This document shows, piece by piece, positions 33,652 through 45,180 of a DNA stretch of 64,000 bases. Source of the stretch: Symsagittifera roscoffensis (Eukaryota > Xenacoelomorpha > Acoela > Convolutidae); assembly GCF_963678635.1 (NCBI RefSeq), contig NC_087064.1, positions 26,204,189-26,268,188 on the forward strand, in the 5' to 3' direction. Within the stretch, counting starts at the first letter, position 1. Each line of letters starts with the position of its first letter. The notes beneath the pieces were generated by a model, which saw only the letters and a program-made list of their open reading frames with translations, ran no database searches and had not been told where the DNA came from. The position numbers were made by a program, and so were the translations under genes.

Positions 33652-33918
33652 GTGAGTAGAGTCAAAGCGTCAAGTCTATTTGATTCCACCCTGATAGACT
33701 CCCTTCTTTTTTCCGTTCTTTTTCCAGGGTTGAAGTTAGTCAGAATACTGGATTCAGGTTCGCTTGAAGTTTTAACTAAAAGGCAGTGGTTTGTTTTTGA
33801 ACCCGAATGGGAGTGGATGTTTAATGTTGCATCAATTACATTGTGATTAGATAGTAATTCTGGACCTCACATTCTGTCATTTATTAGCAAAAAAAAACCT
33901 TTTCTAAATGTTTTATAG

Positions 33919-33993
33919 CTGACTGGCGGCGTGGGCATCATTCATCACAACTGCACCGCAGAATTCCAAGCCAATGAGATCCGAAAAGTCAAG
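33919..33993 (+). CDS. IMPDH: IMP dehydrogenase, internal exon B
   Basis: A 75-bp, phase 0-0 exon after TTTTATAG and before a GTAGAA donor. It encodes [16 protein letters not shown] and QANEIRKVK, matching IMPDH residues about 85-109, with the conserved GG(I/V)G and HHNC motifs of the barrel just before the Bateman domain. It joins exon A in frame across a 267-bp intron. The +3 to +6 donor bases (AGAA) are weaker than at the other introns but acceptable. Confidence 0.95.
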
Positions 33994-34106
33994 GTAGAAA
34001 TTGAGAGCAGTACTAGTGTTTTGGTAGGGAAAGGAATTAGACAATGAGGAGGTAATATAGCGATGAATTACAATGCTCAGCCTTTAGAAATTAAGGAAAT
34101 CGGTTT

Positions 34107-34425
34107 CCAGAACTCAAATGATCACGTTAAATTACTAAGCAAATATGCTGAAAGAAGATTCTAAACCTTGTCAAACAGGATAAATTTAGTTATTATGCCG
34201 GAAAACTAATTAGTCTTAGCAAAGTGCAACATGGCAGGTATTCTCATCATAAAATATCAAATAATTGGTGGTATTTTACAATGTTACACCTTTGCTAATA
34301 CTAATTAGTTTTCCTGCATATTAACTAAATTCTGTCCTGTTCGACTAGGTGAAGTATCTTCTTTCGGCATATTTGACTTAAGTTAAGTTAATTTGATCAT
34401 TTGAGTCCTGGAATTCACATTCTGG
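34107..34425. mobile_element. Foldback (inverted-repeat) element in IMPDH intron
   Basis: Two arms of about 125-145 bp, 34107-34232 and 34281-34425, are inverted copies: ACTCAAATGATCA near 34112 matches TGATCATTTGAGT near 34394, and the blocks ATATGC(T/C)GAAAGAAGAT, AACAGGA, TTAGTTA-TATGC and GGAAAACTAATTAGT recur in reverse complement. The 48-bp loop has a small stem of its own (TAAAATA/TATTTTA). Arms differ by point changes and indels. It occupies most of the 554-bp intron between exons B and C. No transposase and no certain target duplication; it looks like a palindromic MITE. Confidence 0.8.
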
Positions 34426-34547
34426 AATTTTCCGGATTGAAAAAAAAATTTAATTCAAAAAGTAATTTCCTCAAATTTCCTGCAAGGTAAAATCTTGGTA
34501 ATTTTAAATTTATGTCACAATTTCACTTAGGTGGCTCTTATTTTCAG

Positions 34548-34756
34548 AAGTTCGAGCAGGGTTTCATCACAGACCGATTGTGTTCAACCCACAGCAGACA
34601 GTGGGCGATGTGTTGGAGATCAGAAACAAACACGGCTTCTCTGGCATCCCCATCACTGACTCTGGCAAGATAGGGGGCAGGCTAATGGGTATTGTGACTG
34701 CCAGGGATATCGACTTCCTCAGAGGCAGGGAGAACCACAAAATACCCGTCTCTGAT
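34548..34756 (+). CDS. IMPDH: IMP dehydrogenase, internal exon C with a one-base deletion
   Basis: This exon lies between TTATTTTCAG and a GTTAGT donor. It encodes KFEQGFITD, then after a frame change VFNPQQTVGDVLEIRNKHG, FSGIPITDSGKIGGRLMG and IVTARDIDFL: the first CBS motif of the Bateman domain (IMPDH residues about 110-179), which binds adenine and guanine nucleotides that control activity. Length is 209 bp; 210 would be phase 0-0, and the frame changes near 34574 where a GAC-CC run appears to be one C short. The rest is perfectly conserved, so a consensus error or a very recent mutation is more likely than an old pseudogene. Confidence 0.93.
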
Positions 34757-34839
34757 GTTAGTTATTTGGTCACTTTTGAAGTTCAGTTAGGCGGATGTAC
34801 CATCAAGAATTTCAGTTCCTTGGCGAGAGAGTAGAAGGC

Positions 34840-34867
34840 GGGGGGGGGGGGGGGGGGGGGGGGGGGG
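34840..34867 (+). repeat. 28-base poly-G tract
   Basis: An uninterrupted run of 28 G, followed by CGGAGGGGGCAGAGG, lies 84 bp inside the intron after exon C. Such tracts can fold as G-quadruplexes and are also prone to miscounting, so the exact length is uncertain. Confidence 0.95.
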
Positions 34868-35181
34868 CGGAGGGGGCAGAGGAAGAGAGAGTTCAGTCGG
34901 GTAGTGATAAATAGTAAAAACAACTGATAAATGTAAAAAAAAATTTGGAATTAGTTGTGAAAGGTGTTTTGGCTTATTGTTTCGAACCATTTGAAAAATG
35001 GGGTGGAACTTGTTTTTTTTTTTATTTACACTAAAGTGACCCTGAACAAAAACTACTGCACCACAATGGGCATAACGCTTTTAAATCAATTGTATTCGGG
35101 TGTTTTTTTTCACGCAAATTCGGTTGCCACAAATAATCATCCGAGAGAATTGAGTGATATAATCATTTTAAAGCCCTTACA

Positions 35182-35532
35182 CAGGGTGGCCACGGTATCA
35201 GTGCAGTCAGTGCCAAATCAGTGCGAAACGTGAACAGTCAGTGCCAGCTAATGAATATCAGTGCCACCAGTTTTTTTCATTGCGCTTCTTTACTGAATCG
35301 TTCAAAATCAAAAATGTAAGCAGCTTACATAGTATAATTTTTTTTCAGATAGTATGAGCTGATCTGAGAAGAAGAATTGTTTGCGTAAAAAACGTGGGGC
35401 CAATGAGTTGGGCCAATAAAAAAAAACATTTTGGTCAAAAAACCAAAAAAGGCTATCTTTTCAAAAAAAATGTCAGTGTCTGGCATTTATTTTTCTTCAA
35501 CCTGCGCCTTCTCAGACACTGTGTGCACCCTG
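35182..35532. mobile_element. Possible short TIR element with TCAGTGC cluster
   Basis: The left end CAGGGTGGCCAC (35182) and the right end GTGCACCCTG (35523-35532) form a short inverted pair, CAGGGTG-(2 nt)-CAC. Inside the left end, TCAGTGC or a one-base variant occurs about five times between 35198 and 35262. No matching target duplication could be found at the ends, so the element call is weak. It sits in the intron between exons C and D. Confidence 0.3.
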
Positions 35533-36506
35533 TTATTGTCGTAATCCAAACCACTTTTAAAAAATTTCTCAGTGTTGAGAAAAACCAGTGTGAAATTTAT
35601 GGTTTTTCGTCTAAATTCGGGCGAATGAAGCAAGCGAGCAGGCTTAAAATAGTTTATTTTAATGGCTTTAAAGCTCACATCAGCTGAATTTATAATATAA
35701 AAACTTAGTTTTTTTCGAGTAATTTTAGTTTTTTTGAGTATTTAGTATTTTGTACAAAAACAAAATTTGAAATTTGTTTTTTGATTTTGTTTTCCTACTT
35801 TGTTTTTTGATTTTGTTTTTCTGTCACTTTTCTACCTAAATTGTTTTTCAATTTGCTTATTTTACGATGACTGTCGAATATCTCTAGCTTTGCGTTCTGC
35901 TCCTTTTATCACACCACGCCGAAAAAGACGACACTAATTTGAAAAAAAGCTTGTTTGTTGTTTTTTTTTGGTTGTGTTATGGTCGGAACATTTTGTGCTA
36001 CTTTTACAGTAATCGGCTGTCCTAGTAAGCAAAATGTGTCGGTCCGAAAAAATGTGAGATCTTATTTTACCAATCTAAATTTTACGACACATCCAGTTGG
36101 TGTAAGGGAAATATTTAGGACTAGAATAAACCTCAGGTCGGATGAATTAAAATTAAATTAAATTTAACATTTCTTCGGCAAGAATAGGTTCATTCATGAA
36201 CTTAATTTAATGCTTAAACGTGAGGTAAGCACCGAAGCGGTCTTCCTAAAACTCATTTAATGAGAGACTGTCCTTTAAAAATTTACATTTTGATACGAAG
36301 TATGATTCAGAAAGAAGTACACCAGAAAAAGCAATTGTTATTCCCACATCTGCAAGGAACGAACCTGATGAGTTTTTAAAACTAATTCGAATAGAATAAA
36401 CGACTCTTTAATCTGATTGAGTTTGACTGTTGAAGTTATGCTATGGTCTATTCAGGAATGGACTATAAATGACTTAATTTGGTCGATAGTTCTTTTTTGA
36501 TTGCAG

Positions 36507-36594
36507 GTGATGACACCTCGAGAGGATTTGGTCACTGGAAATTGCGACATTAATTTAAACGATGCTAATGTGCTATTGCAGAAGAGCAAGAAAG
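36507..36594 (+). CDS. IMPDH: IMP dehydrogenase, internal exon D
   Basis: An 88-bp exon after TTGATTGCAG, with donor GTAAAG, entering in phase 0 and leaving in phase 1. It encodes VMTPREDLVTGNCDINL and NDANVLLQKSKK, the link into the second CBS motif (IMPDH residues about 184-207). The preceding 1750-bp intron carries the 28-G tract and a possible transposon remnant. Confidence 0.93.
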
Positions 36595-36661
36595 GTAAAG
36601 ATGAAACTACACAACTATTACTGTCCCGAGTAGTCATCGGACAATAATACTGGCGTGTATC

Positions 36662-37016
36662 CTGGGGCGGATTTAGGGGGCGTCCCCGCCCCTTAGGGAT
36701 TCGACCCCCTGCTTACCCTAAGGGTCCCTCTTTGAACTATTTTGAGATACCTATTTCTGGCTGATGGACCCTAAATTTTTCGAAAGGCGCCTTTGGCGCC
36801 AAAATATTCTAATTTTGAGGGGGGAGCGCGCGCCAAAAAAAAGCGATTTTCATTCATCGAATTTCACAAAAAATCAAAGGTGGGACTGGAAAAGACACAA
36901 TTTTAGCCAAAACAGGGTCTTTTTATTGCTATGGAAGAGCTCGGAAAATCAATTTGGTCGACCCACAAAAAGGTCGAAAATCAGCACCCATCGAGAAAAT
37001 CCTGGATCCGCCCCTG
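36662..37016. mobile_element. hAT-type MITE in IMPDH intron, with 8-bp target duplication
   Basis: A 355-bp insert bounded by CTGGGGCGGAT on the left and ATCCGCCCCTG on the right, i.e. inverted repeats CWGGGGCGGAT with one mismatch. The flanks are CGTGTATC (36654-36661) and CATGTATC (37017-37024), an 8-bp duplication with one mismatch, the hAT hallmark. The inside has no transposase; it holds a GGCGCCTTTGGCGCC-type palindrome near 36786 and a GCGCGCGCC stretch. It lies in the 537-bp intron between exons D and E, which would be about 175 bp without it. Confidence 0.85.
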
Positions 37017-37131
37017 CATGTATCTATTAAACAGTCTCTTTTAAATCAAAACTTTCGGCTGGTGAAACAAAACAGCGTGCTGACTTGATGAAAAAGTTAC
37101 TTTTTAATCACCAATAGTTGGTTTGTTTTAG

Positions 37132-37331
37132 GAAAATTGCCGATCATAAATGCGAATGATGAGTTAGTGGCTCTTATTGCGCGTACTGATTTGAAGAAGA
37201 ACCGTGAGTTTCCACAGGCCTCCAAAGATCACCAGAAACAATTATTATGCGGGGCTGCTATTGGATCCAGAGAAGACGATAGGGCCAGGTTGGAGATGCT
37301 ACTTCAGGCTGGATGTGACGTCATTGTCATT
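37132..37331 (+). CDS. IMPDH: IMP dehydrogenase, internal exon E (last one visible)
   Basis: A 200-bp exon after TTGTTTTAG; two bases finish the split Gly codon, then [32 protein letters not shown] and [14 protein letters not shown] follow, ending ...QAGCDVIVI before a GTAATT donor. It completes the second CBS motif and re-enters the barrel (residues about 207-273 of the family). The next expected residues, the DSSQGNS NAD-binding motif, are not found downstream, nor is the catalytic Cys loop, in the remaining 26.7 kb. The gene is either truncated here or has a very long intron containing the satellite. Confidence 0.95.
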
Positions 37332-40040
37332 GTAATTTTATTTGAAATATTTCATTCAAAATTTAGACAATTTAATGCACGTATATGGTTCGAACATTAT
37401 TATGGAAGCAACTGCAAAACAACCCTAGAAGCAGCCAATTACGTTTTTGCCTTTGTATCTTGAATTGTTCTAGAAATTGAGAAAGCTTCAAGGGTATCTG
37501 CTTTTTTGAAATTCAAAAGTTGAGGTTTTTTTCACAAAACATTTTAGTATTTTTTAAGAGTAATAAACGTATTGAAGACTCTTATATACGTCTTGCTGGT
37601 TTTTTTGTTTTAATTTTTTTCAGGAAAAAGTCTTAAAATATTGATGCACTTAGGTATAATACACTTTTTGAGTTCAATTGAAATTCATCTGCTGAAAGTG
37701 ACGTAAATAGCACTCTCCAAAAACGAACGTGGAAATGGCGAGTCGAAAAAACGTGAAACATTTCGAGTTTCGAAAGTGGAATTTAATCATCAGATTTCCT
37801 AGCGAAATAAAAGTTCAACCTTTTGATCCAGTTTTCTCAATTTGGGTTAATGTTATCAAAAAACGCCAATCATAAATTGTTCCAGAAAATCGAAGAGCTT
37901 AAAGGGCATCTATTTTTTTCTTTGAAATTTGAAAGTTGAGATTTTTTCAACAAAGTCAGTGTTTTCTTATGTTTACTTGCGTTCATTACTCTTTTCCAAT
38001 CTTCGATAGGCTATATTCTTTTCTTGCGTTCATTGAATTTTTGCAACTGTCTGTTGGCTATGTATAGATTAGCCAGGTAAGGAGCGTAGTGTATAAGTAT
38101 TTTTCTACTTTTTTGAAACCTATCACGCAAATAAAAATTTTCAATTGATGGAACGTTTACTATATAATCACTTCTGTAGCATTGGAAAATTCTTAGCATC
38201 TGTTCTCATATTTCTTTGTGGCGTGTGTTTGCTGATCTGTAAGCGTCCGTGGCTGAGAGGGAGGGGTGAGACTGCAAATCTCGAGGTTGCATTTTGGAAT
38301 CCAATAGATAGCCAACGTTTTACTAATTCAAGGCTTTTAGATGAAGACGTTGGTATTAGTTTTTGGTTTTTCTGTTTTGGCTTTGTGCATTGGTGTTTGT
38401 GCTAGCTGTTGATTTTTTAAAATTTTTTCTCACTCTGGTTTAGACGACAGTGTAGTGACTTATACACGGTAACATGGATAGATTGTAATCAGCCAATTTA
38501 TTTCAATGCATCATTCGGCTATACTGATTCAAAGGTTTCAGGTTGAGATTTTCTCGATGGTTCATTTATACCCAGTTTCTATAACAATGAAATTCAAAAA
38601 TATATGCAGCCACCCAGTGTTATTATCCTTTTCAGTATTAAAATTTGTGCCGCTTGATGTTTTCGCATCGTTCTTTCATTTGCTGTCTGGGTTACTAGTT
38701 TGAGCCAGACGATTTTTTAGTGGTGTTTCCGATGTAGCAAGGATAAATGATTACAATTTCTTCCGACCTTGAACATATTGAAGCCTTGGATCTATCCCAG
38801 GGGCTGAAAAATTGTTAGTTTTTTTTTAGTTCCAAGTTAAATTTTTTAAAGAGTAATGAGCCTTGTGAAGTTTTTCAATAGGTCTTTTGATTTTTTGAGC
38901 CTAGTGAAGACTTCTATATAGGTCTTTTAATTTTTTAGGAAAAATTCTCAAAATGCTAATAGCTAAAGATGTGCATTCAAACGTATTAATGCATTCAGGC
39001 TGCTTAAACTGGTCAATTTTTGGTCACTTATTTTTTCTAGGTCACTTTTTGTTGAAACTGTTGTGTATATCAAGGGAATCCTAACAATTTTCGAGAGTTT
39101 TTCCAGATAAGATCATGGGACTAAAAATGATATAGGATTTTCTCGTGGGGGGGGCGGATTTTCAAAAAAATCGAAAATTTTGACGACCTTTTTTTTAGGG
39201 AGGATCTAGGATTTTCTCGAGAGGGGGGCGGATTTTAAAAAAAAATCTCGAAAATTTTTACGACCTTTCTTAAAGCAGAGACTCTAAAAATGGTAGGTCA
39301 CTTTTTTCTCTGACCGATTTGAGCAGCTTGAATGCATTCATGAATGCACTTAGGTATGTATGCACTTTATGAGTGCAATTGAAATTCATCTCTTGAAAGG
39401 TACGTAAGCAGCACTCTTCAAATACGAACTTGGAAATCGCTTCATAAAACGTGAACAATTGCTACTTTCTAAAATGGAATTTACTTTTTAAAAGATTTTC
39501 AGCGGAATAAAACTTAACTATTTATCCAGTTTTCTCAAATTGGATCAATTTTATTTAAAAAAAAGCGCCAATCGTATATTAAATTAAAAGAGCTCAAAGG
39601 TCATTTTTTTTCTCTGAACTTCGAAAATTGAGATGTTTTAACAAAATCAGTCTTTTTTTGTTTACTTGGGTTCATTACTCTTTTCCAGCTGCCAGTTGGC
39701 TATCTTTTCAATTTGCTTATTTTCCTCCTGCCTTAGAGTCAATGAAGCAATATTCCATTGAAATAACTTTTTTTGATAAGTTGTTTTTGCTCCTTGATTT
39801 TTAGTTGGACTTTCCCGATAGTTTGTGCAACGCTTTGCAAGCTTATTTCTCAATTGATCAATCATCAAAAACTTTGATTATATGTTGTGCCATTCAGTTG
39901 TCATGAGTTGCTGTTAATAGTTTTTTTAAAGCTCTTGTTTTCGTGTCCTGTTTTGGTTGCATTGCTTTTCAATTAATTTGAGTCCGAGTGATCCTTTTTC
40001 ATTCCTGTTTTGATTTGATTGCTGTCAAATAAATTCGAGC
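37332..40040. other. AT-rich noncoding DNA after IMPDH exon E, with diverged repeats
   Basis: No further exon is visible. A roughly 345-bp block at 37655-38000 recurs in diverged form at 39340-39690, sharing GAAATTCATCT, CGTGAA, TCCAGTTTTCTCAA(A/T)TTGG, GCGCCAATC-like sequence and ATTACTCTTTTCCA. A third, partial copy is near 37465-37560. 38870-38960 repeats the GAAGACT(T/C)-TATA-GGTCTTT motif of 37575-37600. These look like an early, decayed layer of the repeat expansion that becomes the satellite farther right. Confidence 0.6.
39115..39275. mobile_element. Two fragments related to the hAT-type MITE
   Basis: The motif AGGATTTTCTCG followed by a G run and CGGATTTT occurs at 39131 and 39210, each followed by a TCGAAAATTT-ACGACCTT stretch. 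The same sequence, in reverse orientation, forms the right end of the MITE at 36662-37016 (TCGAGAAAATCCTGGATCCG). The two pieces are about 80 bp each and arranged head to tail without clear ends. Confidence 0.55.
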
Positions 40041-41569
40041 CCGACGGCAATTAGGTAATGATTCAGCGTAGCTTTGATTAATTATTAAAGTTTCTTCTGA
40101 TTTTGATTATATGGAGTTTTTGGCTCTGTTTCTATGGCTGCAAATTGTCTAGATACTTGCGCACAAAAGCTATTGAAACTTGAGTGCTTTTTAATCTTAT
40201 AACATTCGTTTAACAATGCATTTCTAAGTAAAGTTCCAGATCTGGCTTTTGGGTCTGATGAAACCCCAATTGGACGACAGATAGGTGATGATCCAGTGTA
40301 GCACTGATTAATGTTTCTTTTTTCTTCTGAATTTGTTTTGTGGAAGTTTTGGCTCTGATTCAATGACTGCAAATTGTCTTGATCTTTGCGCGCTAATTCA
40401 ATTGAAGCTTGAAAGCTTTGAAAAGGCTTAAGAATAGTTAGCACATCATTGATTTTTTTTTGTTTCTGGCTTGTTTTTTTTTGCTCCTTTTTGTACTTTT
40501 TCTGGCTTTTGATTTTTTTTGGTTTGCTTCTCTAGTTTTTGTTTCAAACTGATGAAGCCCCATGGTTGGTTTCTATTCATTGATAATACATGTTTTTCTT
40601 TCCTTCTCTAAAAGTTTTCGTTTGTTACCGCGTTATCCCTTGTTTTGCTTCAAATGGCTGGCAATTTGCTTACTTGCACAATGTAGCAATGATGAATGAA
40701 TGTAAATATTATTGCTTGGGTTCGCCTAATTTTAATGGCTTTATATATTTGTGTGTCACTGTTATTATTTGACGAAGAATCAAGCTGCTAAATTCAAATC
40801 ATCTCTATTAAAAAATTATAGTTCATAGTATCGTTGAATTCTTGAAAGCTTTTAGCTAAATTATCATTTAATTATAATCAGTTGTTATAAGTTTTTTTGG
40901 TCTTTTTTTTCTCGGTTCTTGTTTTTAATAGCTTCCGTTCATAGCGTAGCACTGATTTTTTTTATTTTGATTATATGGAAGCTTTGGTTAGGTTCCAATG
41001 GCTACAAAGTTTTGTGCCCAAAAGCAATTGAAGCTTGAAAGCTTTTAAATCACGTAACTTTTGTTAGCGATGCCGTGCTTCTAAGAATTCTAGGTCTGGT
41101 TGTCGTTTTTTTTATTCGGGTCTGATGAAACCTCAATTGTGTTAAAATTCATTAAGTACACTTTTAAACACTTTGTTTTATCAAATTTTTTTTATTTCGC
41201 TTCAGCGTTATCTCTGATCCTGCTTCAGATAAAAATTTGCTGATTGGCACAATATAGCAAGGTTGAATAGAAGCAAAGTTTTGTACTTTGGCTGTTGTGT
41301 TTCCTTATTCTTATGGCTTCTTTTTTCTGTGTGTTTTTCCTGCCTTTTTCGGTTAAGCTCAAAATTTGATTAACTTTTTTTCATTACGTAGCGTATTTGA
41401 GTGCGTGAAGTTTTGTTTTAAGTGGTGCCTTCAAGTTTTTATCAGTTTTTTTCTCAGTTTTTATATTCGTTTATGTTTTGCATTAAGAGTGCAGTGGTCT
41501 GAGAAAAATACCCAAAATTAGTTTTGTTAGTCAAAGATGCAATAGTCTTTCAATTATTATTCAAATCAG

Positions 41570-42150
41570 ATGGGTTCTCTGCGGATCAATCAATCTGAAA
41601 CTCTGGATGTTGTTCAGAGTTCAGCTATCTGGGTGACATGATTTTCTGTGAAAGTGATGCAACAAGCATCATCAGTCAGAATGGCAGCTTTCTGGACCAA
41701 AAGGCGGAACATTGCGCCCCTGCTGTTGTATAGAGATTTACTTGATTACCAGGTGTTATATCTAAGGAGCTTGTCGCCTGCCAGGTGTGATGTACCGCTC
41801 CGAAGTCTGGGCACAGACCGAGGTGACATCCAATTTTCTGAGTGCTGATATAAAAGCTCTGTATAAAATTTAAGAAGTTGCTTATTAAAACAGAGTTACC
41901 GCCGAGCCAGTAAATAAATTGACAGATCTTTTTGATCTGGACAAGCTTCAAGCGCAGGAACGACTGCGTTGGTTTGGTTTTGTTGACCGAAGAGAAAATG
42001 ACCATGAACCAGCGAAAAGGCCGGCAGGAAGACCTAAAAACGCTGGATTGACTGTTTTAAACGAGACCTGAATACTTAAAGCTTCAAACCCATAAACTCT
42101 CCTGATCCGATGGCATGGAAAAACGTGTAACCTTCCTTTAACTAGCTCGA
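41570..42150 (+). pseudogene. LINE reverse transcriptase C-terminal relic
   Basis: Fragments in shifting + frames match the tail of a non-LTR retrotransposon RT: EFSYLGDMI then DATS near 41614-41670, a VMYRSEVWA stretch near 41787-41815 (resembling the usual YGSE-W motif), VTAEPVNKLTDLFDLDKL near 41900-41945, and ERLRWFGFVDRREND then KRPAGRPK near 41958-42035. The last motif is characteristic of the end of LINE-type RTs. Stops and frame changes are frequent. It is embedded in the diverged left part of the satellite and interrupts its periodicity. Confidence 0.75.
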
Positions 42151-45100
42151 CTGCTATTCAGAATGCCCTCATCTGAATGCTGAAGTTTGTAAGCTATCCA
42201 GATGTACATGTGCTCACACACTTTCCGACTGTACAACACCGCCACAATGGGGAAATGGGCATTAAACGCATAATTACTTAGTAGTTTTGGCATTTCTTTT
42301 GATTTGCTTGCTTTTAAATTATTTTAAGTCCGACAAAATTTTTTGTAAGAGATCCAGTGTAGCACTGTTAAATGATTTCAGTTTCATCTTATTTTGAAAA
42401 ATTTGAAGCCTTGGTTTGTTCTAATTGCTGTAAAGTGTCTGGATTTTTACACGCTAAGCCATTTGAAATTTTTTCGTAAACAAGGATTTATTTTTTTGTT
42501 CCATTTGGGACCTATTTTTTATTGGTTCCTTGCTGCTTTTTTAATGCGGGTCTGAGGAAACTTTATCTCTCGGTTTGTTACAGATGGAGTTTGCTGATTA
42601 ACCAATTGCAACAATGATGAGTGAATACAAGTATCATCATTTGGATGACTTGTCGCTTTATTGTAATGACTTCATGTTTGTTTACTCCTTCCGTTTTAAA
42701 ACTGTAGATTTACTTTGTGCGATTTACTTATAATCAGTTTTTATTTTTTATCGGTGGTAAATTTCGGTTCTCGTTTTGATTTGATTGCTTTTCAAAATAA
42801 TTTGAGTTGGATGACAATAAGTTGATGATCCAGTGTAGCACTAATTAGTGATACAATTTTTTCCCTGATTTTGAAAATGCAAGTTTTGGCCTTGTTTCAA
42901 TGGCTGTAAAGTGTACAGATGTTTGAGCACTGAGCCATTTAAAGCTTCAGATGCTTCAAATCCTTCAAAAACTGTAAACAATGATTTGTTTTATTAAATC
43001 TTGCTGTGGCTCTTCCAGCTTGCTTATTTGCTAATGCGGGTTTGATCAAAAAATATCTCATTTTTTGTTACAGATTGAATTTGCTGATTGACAAAGTGTA
43101 AGAATGATGAATGAATAGAAATATTATCATTTGGATGACATGTCGCCCTATTGTAATGACTCATGCTAATTTGCTCTAACTATTTTTAATCGTAAATTTA
43201 GTTTGTGCGGCTTACTTAGTATCAGTTTTTATTCTGTTTATCAGTGGTAATTTTCGGATCCTGTGTTGATTTGCTTGCTTTAAATTAGTTTGAGTCCGCA
43301 ACAACATTTTGTGATGATAAAGTGTAGCTCTGATTAATAAATACTTTTTCTTCCTGATTTTGGTTACATGGAAGGTTTGGCTTTGTTCCAATGGCTGGAA
43401 AGCGTCCAAATGTTTGAGCACTAAGCCATTTGAAGCTTCAGTGCTTTCAAAACCCATAAAATTTGTAAATAGTTCATTCTTTTTTTAATGCGGGTCTAAA
43501 AAGTTATCTCATTTTTTGTTACAGATAGGATTTGCTGATTGACTAAATGTAACAATGATGAATGAATACAAATACTCTCACTTGATTGACATGCCGCCCT
43601 TTTGTAATTAGTTCATGTTTCTGTTTTCTTCTGCTTTTAGTCAGTGTAGAGTCTGATGATATTTTGACACTGTTTTTGGTAGTTTTTTTTTCATGTTTTA
43701 TAGCATAGTGGGATGCTTTAAGTTTTTAGTTTGAATTGTGCGATTAACTTATCATCAGTTGTTGTTATGAATTTTATCAGTGGTTTTTTGTTCCTGTTTT
43801 GATTTGCTTGCTTCCAATTAAGTTCAGGCCGCAACACCATTGTGTGAGGATCCAGTGTAACACTGTTTAAAGGCTACGTTTTCTTTCTGATTTTGATTGA
43901 ATGGAAGTGACGGCTCTGTTCCAATGGTTGCAAAGTGTCCAGATCTTTGCGCACTACGCCATTTGAAGCTTCAGAGCTTTCAAAACCCATAAAATGTGTA
44001 AGAAATGGTTGTTCTTTTTTTCTGAAACCTAGTTGTGGCCTTTGTTTCTGGCTTGCTACTTTGCTAATGTGGTTCTGATACAAAATCTAAGAGATCTCGT
44101 TTTTGTTAGGGATAGAATTTGCGACAAAATGGTACTATGATGAATGAATACAAGTAATATCATTTGCATGACATGTCACTCTATTGTAATGGCTTCGTGT
44201 TTCTGTGTTCTTCCTGCATTTTCTTCAGTGTAGAGTCAAGCCTATGTGTTTTCACACAGTTTTTGATGAAGTTTGTTGATGTTTCATAGCATAGATGAAT
44301 GCTGAAAAATTTAAGTTGTGCCATTTACTTATTGTCAGTTGTTGTTATTGTTTGTTTCCGTGATCCTTTTCGGTTCCTGTTTTGATTTGCTTGCTTTTCA
44401 AACTAATTTGAGTCCTCGACAATTATGTGATGATCCAGTGTAGCACTGATGAATGATTACGTTTTTTCTTCTGATTTCGTTTATATAGAAGTTTCGGCTT
44501 TGCTCCAATAGCTGCAAAGTGTCAAGATGCTTGCGCACTCAGCCATTTGAAGCTTCAGAGTTTTCAGACCACATACAATTTGTAAACAATGATTTGTTTT
44601 TTTTATTCTTGCTGTTGCTCTTCTGTTTCTAGTTTGATTCTTTGCTAATGCGGGTTTGATCAAAAGTTTTCTCATTTTTTGTTACAGATGGATTTTGCTG
44701 ATTGACAAAATGTAAGAATGATGAATGAATACAAATATTATATTTTGGATGACATGTCGCCCTATTGTAATGACTTCATGTTTGATTGCTCTAACTGTTT
44801 TCAATCAGTGTAAATTTAGTTTGTGCGGCTTACTTATTATCATTTGTTATTCTTTTTATCAGTATTGATTTTCGGTTCATGTTTTGATTTGCTTGCTTTC
44901 AAACTAATTTGAGCCCGCTACAGCATTGTGTGATGATCCTGTGTAGCACTGATTAATGATTACATTTTCTTCTCAATTTTGATTACATGGAAGTTTTGAC
45001 TTTGTTCCAATGGCTGGAAAGCGTCCAGATGTTTGAGAACTATGCCATTTGAAGCTTCAGTGCTTTCAAAACCCATAAAAGTTGTAAGAAATTATTTGTT

Positions 45101-45180
45101 TTTTTTCTTACATCTAGTTCTGGCCTTTTTTTCTAGCTTGCTTCTTTGCCAATGTTGGTCTGATCAAGAAATATGAGAGA

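Noticed and set aside
36001-36200. Additional IMPDH exon in the long intron (open frame 35955-36161)
   Set aside because: Translation has no similarity to IMPDH, and exons C and D already join with no residues large enough to require it.
38145-38405. 86-codon ORF with hydrophobic segments as a membrane protein gene
   Set aside because: AT-rich, no homologous features, no splice or promoter context, and surrounded by decayed repeats.
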